A stretch of DNA of 7,491 nt from Calditrichota bacterium (GTDB lineage Bacteria; Zhuqueibacterota; Zhuqueibacteria; Zhuqueibacterales; Geothermadaptataceae): positions 1 to 7,491 of the forward strand of contig QQUM01000609.1 in assembly GCA_008501545.1 (NCBI GenBank). The letters run 5' to 3'. The translations under genes were made by a program, and so were the position numbers. Each line of letters opens with the position of its first letter. Within the stretch, counting starts at the first letter, position 1. The notes below the pieces were generated by a model. The model was given only the letters and a program-made list of their open reading frames with translations, was not told the origin of the DNA and did not search any database. This document shows, one piece after another, positions 1 through 4,812 of this stretch.

Positions 1-101
1 GTCTGGCAGATATTCAAGCCGAACACATGCATCCAATATTCGGCCATCGCGGATTGGATATTATAAAATCGCTCGTGCAAGACAAGTGGTTTGAAGATTA
101 A
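1..101 (+). CDS. 3' end of an unrecognised protein (partial)
   Basis: Reading from base 3, the frame is open to a TAA at 99-101 and gives 32 residues ending in KSLVQDKWFED. The other two plus frames stop earlier, at 64-66 and 92-94. The acidic, aromatic C-terminus and mixed amphipathic composition look like a genuine soluble protein end. The stop is followed within about 12 bases by a hairpin, which fits the end of a gene. It converges on the protease gene. Too little is present to assign a family; a longer protein begins outside the window. The call rests on frame and context only. Confidence 0.5.
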   Translation, partial: LADIQAEHMHPIFGHRGLDIIKSLVQDKWFED

Positions 102-112
102 ATCATATAGAA

Positions 113-138
113 AAGCCGCTCCCTTGTGGAAGCGGCTT
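113..138 (-). terminator. Intrinsic terminator of the S8 protease gene, possibly bidirectional
   Basis: The arms AAGCCGCT (113-120) and AGCGGCTT (131-138) pair perfectly. The stem continues inward through one G-U and two G-C pairs, for 11 bp in total, closing an ACAA tetraloop as read on the minus strand. On the minus strand the stem runs straight into TTTTCTATAT, a usable U-tract, so it best serves the protease gene that ends at 186. In the plus direction it lies 12 bases after the stop of the partial gene but has only a poor T-run (TTATCAT), so bidirectional use is possible but weaker. Confidence 0.85.
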
Positions 139-155
139 ATCATCCCATATAGAAT

Positions 156-172
156 TCACACGAAACGTGTGA
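156..172 (-). repeat. Short perfect hairpin in the protease 3' untranslated region
   Basis: TCACACG (156-162) and CGTGTGA (166-172) are perfectly complementary around a 3-base loop, giving a 7-bp stem. It lies between the protease stop codon and the main terminator, and is not followed by a T-run. Its right edge overlaps the 8-base perfect palindrome TGACGTCA (170-177). It could be a 3'-end stabilising structure or a binding site for a dimeric protein; the sequence does not decide which. Confidence 0.55.
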
Positions 173-185
173 CGTCATCCTGAGC

Positions 186-2768
186 TTATTTTAGCATGAG
201 CATAGATTTTTTCATAACTTTGTTGCCTGTTTTCAGGACGTAGAAATACATTCCGGTGGAAACTTTCATTCCAGCTGTGTTGTCACCAGTCCAAAGGACT
301 TCATGTGTACCTGAAGCCATTTCACCATTCACAAGCGTATTTACCAAACCACCGCGAATATCATAAATCTGCAGTGTCACATTGGCTGCTTCCGGCAATG
401 CGTAGGAAATACTGGTTTCAGGATTAAACGGGTTGGGATAGTTTTGTGCTAAACTGACTTCTGTCGGTTTCAGGTTCGCCAGCATTTCTTCAGCTTCTTT
501 TGGTCCAAGTTTGGCCAAAGCTTGCAGATCTGCGTAAAGCGTGTAGGATTCCATATCATCCCAAACAGTGAAACCATTGACTTCAACGATATACTGACCT
601 GCAGGCAAACTTGCAAGCGTCAGTCTCTCTGGTGTATCAAGAGAAGCTGCCAAGTCAAACAGAACGCCACCATTGGTAATATCCCAAATGATGAGATCAA
701 GATCGTTTGTCGGATAGGATGCCCAATCGTGATCCCAAACCAAAGCTAAGTCAACATCTGTTTTTTCGGATTCAATTGTAAAACCGTACAGATGTGAATA
801 ACCTTCAGAAATAGAACCGGAGACAACAGGAGAAACTGTGGGAGATTGATTCAGTTCTTCAATGTAAACATTTGCTTTAACGCGACCGGCATTCGTGTAG
901 TCACCCATCACAGTTAAACGAATGATACCAAAATCCAACATGTCTTCTGTCAAAGTAATGTTTGCGGAAGTCGTGTAATTGAAATACAGCGGATTGGAAC
1001 GGGAAGTCCAGGCGCTTTCAACGACGATTTCGCAATCATCACCAAAAAGTAAGTTTTGATCTTCCGGTGCATTCTCTGGTGTCACTTCGACTTGCATGCT
1101 GTAACCAGCATTTTTTGCACCGACCTCGATGAAAAACTCAGTGCGTTCACCAGGAACCATCCAACCGGTTTCACGATAATACTGGTTCGAGCTGACAAGT
1201 TTGATATGATTATCGCAAGCATATTTAATATTGTCTGCGACACTTGCTGATCCTAAACCAACATCAGGTGGATTTGCAGCGCCCCATGCCTGCTCTGCAG
1301 CATAGACATCGAGGAAACCATACCCCTGGCTTTCCATACCACTGTTATCTTCAACAACGTTTGGATTTGCACCAGCCAGGAGAGCCGCACGGACTTCATT
1401 GTGGCTTGCGCCTGGATGTGCGGAAAGCAAGCAGGCAGCCGCACCGGCAACCATTGGTGATGAGAAAGAAGTTCCGCTACCAATAGTGATGAATCCACCT
1501 GGACTTTGCATAAAAATCCAGTCACCAGGTGCTACAATCTCCGGATCGCAGCGACCGTCAGCATTTGGACCACGTGAAGAAAATTCAGCAACCATGTGAA
1601 CATCATTTGCACGCCACCAGGAACCAATTGGCGGACCGTAGATGATATCATAAGCGATACGTTCGTATTCAGGAATCGATGTAGCACCGACGGTCAGGTT
1701 ATTTTTACCTGCGCCAGGATCACCAATTGTCAAACTGGATGGTCCTTCGTTTCCTGCTGAAAATACGGTCACGATACCGACATCCTGCAATTGAGTAACC
1801 ATTGCGCCAAAATAGGGATCATTTCCTGCATTCAATGTCAAACCACCAAAAGAACCGTTGATAACCTGCAGGTTAATTCCGCCTGGCTCGCCATTATTGT
1901 ACTTGGTTTTTACATCGATTGCATAATCAAATGCTGCCAAAATAATGCTATTTGACGTAAAGCCAAAAATATCAAATATTTTCAACGCAAAAAATTCAGC
2001 GAATGGTGCTGGCCCAACCATTGGAATTGCAGTAAGGCCACTTCCCTGATAATTTGGCGTTGTCGAGCCTGGAATATGTGTTTCAAAAGCCACAGCCCAG
2101 TAATGTCCATCTGGCAGATAAATGTAAGCATTGGCACCTGCAGCAGTCGCTACATTGGTTCCGTGATTTTCATTCGATGGGCTGTTTGCGCTCACACCAT
2201 CACCAGTGAAGTTTTCACCACCAAGGACACGGCCGGCAATAGAAGATACTTCATTGACGCCTGTATCCATAATACCGATGATAACGCCTTCACCAAAATG
2301 ACCTGTTGCACTCCAGAAATCTGCTGCTCCGGTTGTGACAACATCAGTCAGAAGACCTTCAGGTGAATCAGCAAGAGCGGAAAGTGCTTCTTTGGTTATA
2401 ACTTCAGTCGTTGCACCCGTAACGTCTACTTTACTGGGCACTTCGCCATAACCTTCTTTGTAACCTTTATTCACTTCCGGCAGTTTCATTTGCTGGTCTT
2501 TGGACCAATTCGAGATGCCTTCAAAACGATTTAAAGCATCAAGCTCACCGCGCGGTACACTGATAGCGATAGCATTTATATTCTTGTATTCGAATTTGAC
2601 CGTACCACCAATACTCTGCACGTGAGAAATGACATTCGCATACGGTTTTTCGACGGATACGATCATATCCACCATATCATCTGCAGCGAATGCTGTTCCT
2701 GTGCCCAAAACTAATCCTAAAATCAGAGCACAGATCAGTAAAATTTTAGATTTTTGTTCCTTCTTCAT
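186..2768 (-). CDS. Secreted subtilisin-like (S8) serine protease with propeptide, PPC-like domain and type 9 sorting-like tail
   Basis: An 860-residue exported endopeptidase. Residues 1-28 form a signal peptide (KK-rich start, LLICALILGLVLG core, cleavage near AFA|AD). Residues about 33-98 resemble the inhibitor I9 propeptide, expected to be cleaved during maturation. The catalytic domain spans about 158-495 with the S8 triad Asp168 (DTG), His202 (NHGT) and Ser434 (GTSFSSP), plus oxyanion Asn340 (SAGNEG). About 40 extra residues lie between the His motif and the GPAPFAEFFALKIFD strand. Residues about 500-640 are beta-rich and unassigned. Residues about 645-747 resemble a bacterial pre-peptidase C-terminal (PPC) domain. 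Residues about 770-860 form a FlgD-like/Por secretion tail with NYPNPFNP at 776-783, ending in a basic KKSMLMLK. In the FCB group such tails direct type 9 export to the surface or medium; the secretion machinery itself is not in the window. The ATG is preceded by GAGGA at 6-base spacing. All key residues are intact, so an active enzyme is likely. The substrate is unknown. Confidence 0.95.
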   Translation of the reverse strand: MKKEQKSKILLICALILGLVLGTGTAFAADDMVDMIVSVEKPYANVISHVQSIGGTVKFEYKNINAIAISVPRGELDALNRFEGISNWSKDQQMKLPEVNKGYKEGYGEVPSKVDVTGATTEVITKEALSALADSPEGLLTDVVTTGAADFWSATGHFGEGVIIGIMDTGVNEVSSIAGRVLGGENFTGDGVSANSPSNENHGTNVATAAGANAYIYLPDGHYWAVAFETHIPGSTTPNYQGSGLTAIPMVGPAPFAEFFALKIFDIFGFTSNSIILAAFDYAIDVKTKYNNGEPGGINLQVINGSFGGLTLNAGNDPYFGAMVTQLQDVGIVTVFSAGNEGPSSLTIGDPGAGKNNLTVGATSIPEYERIAYDIIYGPPIGSWWRANDVHMVAEFSSRGPNADGRCDPEIVAPGDWIFMQSPGGFITIGSGTSFSSPMVAGAAACLLSAHPGASHNEVRAALLAGANPNVVEDNSGMESQGYGFLDVYAAEQAWGAANPPDVGLGSASVADNIKYACDNHIKLVSSNQYYRETGWMVPGERTEFFIEVGAKNAGYSMQVEVTPENAPEDQNLLFGDDCEIVVESAWTSRSNPLYFNYTTSANITLTEDMLDFGIIRLTVMGDYTNAGRVKANVYIEELNQSPTVSPVVSGSISEGYSHLYGFTIESEKTDVDLALVWDHDWASYPTNDLDLIIWDITNGGVLFDLAASLDTPERLTLASLPAGQYIVEVNGFTVWDDMESYTLYADLQALAKLGPKEAEEMLANLKPTEVSLAQNYPNPFNPETSISYALPEAANVTLQIYDIRGGLVNTLVNGEMASGTHEVLWTGDNTAGMKVSTGMYFYVLKTGNKVMKKSMLMLK

Positions 2769-2774
2769 GTAGAA

Positions 2775-2779
2775 TCCTC
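2775..2779 (-). promoter_or_regulatory. Ribosome binding site of the S8 protease
   Basis: On the minus strand GAGGA lies six bases upstream of the ATG at 2768-2766, immediately ahead of a lysine-rich signal-peptide start. This supports the chosen start. Confidence 0.7.
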
Positions 2780-2916
2780 ATTTTAAAAATGTTAATGGAA
2801 CATTGAATTACGAAAAGGTAAAGATGCTGACTCTCTCTCCTGGCAACCTCCTTTCTCAATTCCTTTACCGATCCATTTCCGGCCAAAATGACCTACTTGA
2901 GGATGAAGACGTCGAT

Positions 2917-2938
2917 GAACAGGTGAACCCGAACAGGT
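2917..2938. repeat. Direct octamer repeat in the protease leader
   Basis: GAACAGGT occurs at 2917-2924 and again at 2931-2938, a 14-base centre-to-centre spacing. The intervening GAACC (2925-2929) can also pair with GGTTC (2936-2940). Close direct repeats upstream of a gene can be operator half-sites, but chance is possible at this length. Confidence 0.3.
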
Positions 2939-3186
2939 TCCTGACACGTTCTCTCTTCCTTTTGATCCCTGGTCATAAAATATTCGAACGATTCCATTCT
3001 ATGACACCGGTCTCCGGATCGAAATGTGTTCATTTTTTTAACCTGGGTCCAATTAATTTGAAAACGTGCAGTGCACTTGTTTTACCGATTGTTACAGCAA
3101 CCATCGATAAAAAAAGAACATCGCAGTGATTAATTTTTTGGATCATCAGGCTAATCAGAGTGATTTTCAATAAATATTTGTTGAGC

Positions 3187-3209
3187 ACACACGCATCGCA
3201 TCCGTGTGT
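3187..3209. repeat. Inverted repeat (7-bp stem)
   Basis: ACACACG (3187-3193) pairs with CGTGTGT (3203-3209) around a 9-base loop. No T-run follows on either strand, so it does not look like a terminator. The 6-mer CACACG/CGTGTG is also the core of the hairpin at 156-172 on the other side of the protease gene. Confidence 0.4.
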
Positions 3210-3254
3210 CAATGTGCGCAGGATAAATTTAGCATTAAAGGTAGGATCATTCCC

Positions 3255-3276
3255 TTGAATCTACCCAAAGATTCGA
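3255..3276. repeat. Inverted repeat (8-bp stem)
   Basis: GAATCT (3257-3262) pairs with AGATTC (3269-3274) around ACCCAA. One wobble and one further A-T pair extend the stem outward. It overlaps an alternative imperfect stem GGTAG/CTACC (3240-3265), so two mutually exclusive folds are possible. No U-tract follows. Confidence 0.35.
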
Positions 3277-3440
3277 ATAACACTATGAAATATTTACAAG
3301 GGGAGTAAAATGCGGAAATTATTTAATTAAGAATGGAATTTTTTTTAAAAGAGTGGAATGAGGAGCACAGCCCAATTTTACAAAACCGGATGTTAGAGAT
3401 GTTTCTTCGATGCGCCCTATCTTCCTGTCATTGCACTGCG

Positions 3441-4328
3441 TCATATCCGTAATTCACCCTGCAACACAGTGACAGCCGGCCCGCCAACTTTAACGGTTTC
3501 GATTGCATTGGGTGTACCGACGACTTCAACCTGTGCCTGGCCCGGGCGTCCCATCCAGTGGCCCTGCTCAGCGATGAATTCGTTGTGGTTAAGCAAACCA
3601 TATCGCCAGATAAATGCGCCCATCCCACCGGTTGCGGAACCGGTAAAAGGGTCTTCAATGAGATCAGGTGGCGTCACAAAATGCCGTGCAAAGGTATGGC
3701 CGTTCTCAATGCCCTGCGTACAGAAAATATGCGTGCTGAAGAACTTGCTGCTGGTGCGGAGTGTAATGTATCTCGGGATATCAAGCTGAATTTTTTTCAA
3801 TACATCTGTGCTTTTCACTGCAATCATCAATTGCGGCGTGCCGGTACTGACCACCTGAACGGGGCAATCTTCGCGTAGCTGGTCTTCTTTTAATCCAAAT
3901 GAATCCAGCACTTCTTCCGGTTCGAATTTGTGAAGAAATTCCGGTTTTTTCTGACTCATCGTAAAAGTGGCCGTTTTTGCACTTTCGCCACGTATTTCCA
4001 CCAAAATTGGACCAACATTGAGCTCGAGCATATAGCTGGATTCGCCACCGGCAAATGGCAACCGGCCGCTTGCAACCAGGGCATGTGAAGTTGCAATTGT
4101 CGGGTGTCCGGCGAGCGGGATTTCTTCTGCTGGTGTAAAATACCGTGCTCGAAAATCTGCAAATTGTGATTTCATCACAAACGAAGTTTCGGACAAATTC
4201 ATTTCTCGAGCAACCTGCTGCATGGTTTCGGTTGACATCGCATCGCAATCAAAGATAACAGCACACGGATTGCCGCCAAGCGGCTCGGTTGTGAAAGCAT
4301 CGATTTGCATCATGGGATATGTGGGCAT
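3441..4328 (-). CDS. PhzF-family isomerase-like protein
   Basis: A 295-residue cytoplasmic protein from the preferred ATG at 4328. The family has two similar alpha/beta halves forming a diaminopimelate-epimerase-like fold. Its namesake isomerises a dihydro-hydroxyanthranilate intermediate in phenazine synthesis, but most homologues outside phenazine clusters have unknown substrates. Visible hallmarks are IDAF near the start, GGNPCAV, and AREMNLSET with the likely catalytic Glu47 (PhzF Glu45 by alignment from memory). They also include the GHPT loop (about 74-77) and DPFTGSATGG (about 226-235), typical of the second half. Length matches the family norm of about 260-300. No other phenazine gene is nearby, so a phenazine role is not supported. 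An in-frame TTG at 4343 would add five residues, but it overlaps the ribosome site and is less likely. The gene lies 672 bases behind the protease start on the same strand and is divergent from the patatin gene. Confidence 0.93.
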   Translation of the reverse strand: MPTYPMMQIDAFTTEPLGGNPCAVIFDCDAMSTETMQQVAREMNLSETSFVMKSQFADFRARYFTPAEEIPLAGHPTIATSHALVASGRLPFAGGESSYMLELNVGPILVEIRGESAKTATFTMSQKKPEFLHKFEPEEVLDSFGLKEDQLREDCPVQVVSTGTPQLMIAVKSTDVLKKIQLDIPRYITLRTSSKFFSTHIFCTQGIENGHTFARHFVTPPDLIEDPFTGSATGGMGAFIWRYGLLNHNEFIAEQGHWMGRPGQAQVEVVGTPNAIETVKVGGPAVTVLQGELRI

Positions 4329-4336
4329 GGAAGTAT

Positions 4337-4341
4337 TCTCC
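4337..4341 (-). promoter_or_regulatory. Ribosome binding site that decides the PhzF-family start
   Basis: On the minus strand GGAGA precedes the ATG at 4328-4326, with nine bases between GGAG and ATG. The alternative TTG start at 4343-4341 shares its final G with this site, which argues for the ATG. Catalytic Glu numbering from the ATG (47) is also close to that of characterised PhzF. Confidence 0.65.
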
Positions 4342-4367
4342 AAGAATTCTCTTAAAAATTCATCTTC

Positions 4368-4529
4368 AGGTAAGTCTGAACGTCATTAAGTTAAGAAGTT
4401 TTATGTCATTCAGGAGGAATCCATTTAGATTTTAGCATGAATTTTTGAATTTAGATCAACCTGGTTTCTGAATAGTTCCCTACTGGATGGCAGCATGTTG
4501 CGCCTAACTTAAATTGAGGCAAGTCTGAA
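4368..4529. repeat. Separated 13-base direct repeat
   Basis: AGGTAAGTCTGAA (4368-4380) and AGGCAAGTCTGAA (4517-4529) match at 12 of 13 bases, about 150 bases apart, in the divergent promoter region. They may be paired regulator sites flanking the PhzF-family promoter, or chance. Confidence 0.3.
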
Positions 4530-4630
4530 TATAAAATAATTGGCCAGCAAAACACAATTAAAGTCGGCAGCCGATAAGAATAATGAGCATTAAATTCAGG
4601 ATTTAGTCTGCATTATTCATGGATCGGAGC

Positions 4631-4687
4631 AGATGTGCCTGGCACTTAGTTGATTTTTATAGAATTAACTAAGTGCCAGGCACATTT
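4631..4687. repeat. Long perfect inverted repeat with nested palindromes (REP-like hairpin)
   Basis: The left arm ATGTGCCTGGCACTTAGTT (4633-4651) is the exact reverse complement of the right arm at 4667-4685, a 19-bp perfect stem. Inward, a G-U wobble, three A-T pairs and one more wobble narrow the loop to about five bases (4657-4661). Outward, one wobble and one A-T pair add to it. Each arm contains an 11-base odd palindrome, GTGCC(T/A)GGCAC, so each arm is also self-complementary. A short TTTT follows in the plus direction. There is no plus-strand gene just upstream to terminate, so a mobile REP-like or MITE-like element, or a cruciform binding site, is at least as likely as a terminator. 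No target-site duplication is obvious. Confidence 0.85.
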
Positions 4688-4797
4688 TCACTAGTTTATG
4701 AATAGGTCAGGTTAGGTGCACGATTTATTTGATTTGTGAATCTGAATACTGTATCTTCTGCGTATAAGTAAATTTTATATTTCAGGCAGAAGCAGGC

Positions 4798-4803
4798 AGG
4801 AGA
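4798..4803 (+). promoter_or_regulatory. Ribosome binding site of the patatin gene
   Basis: AGGAGA lies nine bases upstream of the ATG at 4813, supporting that start and including the whole signal peptide. Confidence 0.7.
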
Positions 4804-4812
4804 TAAAGACTT

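Larger units (their letters stand above)
2769..3440. other. 672-base non-coding stretch upstream of the protease
   Basis: No open frame here looks like a recognisable protein. The longest plus frame (2803-3129) starts at a TTG with no ribosome site. The minus frame 3030-3212 is short and low-complexity. The stretch is more AT-rich toward the PhzF side (about 3280-3350, with an 8-base T-run at 3340-3347). It holds several small hairpins (3007-3017, 3187-3209, 3255-3276), an odd palindrome GTGCAGTGCAC (3066-3076) and a repeated octamer (2917-2938). On the minus strand a strong Shine-Dalgarno-like AAAGGAGGT (2846-2854) has no useful start codon after it. I could not place a convincing promoter or PhzF terminator. 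The stretch must contain the protease promoter, and its leader may be long. Confidence 0.6.
4329..4812. other. Divergent intergenic region between the PhzF-family and patatin genes
   Basis: About 480 bases with no supported gene. It must hold both outward promoters. Visible items are a 13-base repeat pair (4368-4529), the small palindrome TCGGCAGCCGA (4564-4574) and the long inverted repeat at 4631-4687. On the plus strand AGGAGGA (4411-4417) is followed only by a four-codon frame (ATG at 4437), so it is not a gene start. TATAAG at 4763-4768 resembles a -10 box, but no -35 box sits at good spacing. Confidence 0.6.

Noticed and set aside
2846..2854. AAAGGAGGT on the minus strand as a gene start signal
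   Set aside because: The only downstream starts give a frame of three or about a dozen codons, so no gene is supported.
2803..3129. 108-codon plus-strand open frame in the protease leader
   Set aside because: It starts at a TTG with no ribosome site, begins just upstream of and antisense to the protease start region, has no recognisable motif, and probably reflects chance openness.
3030..3212. 60-codon minus-strand open frame
   Set aside because: No ribosome site or family resemblance, and it spans several small hairpins.
3205..3216. TTGACA on the minus strand (within 3205-3216) as a -35 box for the protease
   Set aside because: No -10-like hexamer lies 16-18 bases downstream, and it is more than 400 bases from the start codon.
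3781..4248. 155-codon minus-strand frame inside the PhzF-family gene
   Set aside because: It overlaps the PhzF-family gene in another frame, with Cys/Arg-rich, non-protein-like composition, while the main frame has all family motifs.
4734..4768. TTGTGA and TATAAG as a promoter for the patatin gene
   Set aside because: The spacing is 23 bases, too long for a standard sigma-70-type promoter, and FCB-group promoters often differ from that consensus.
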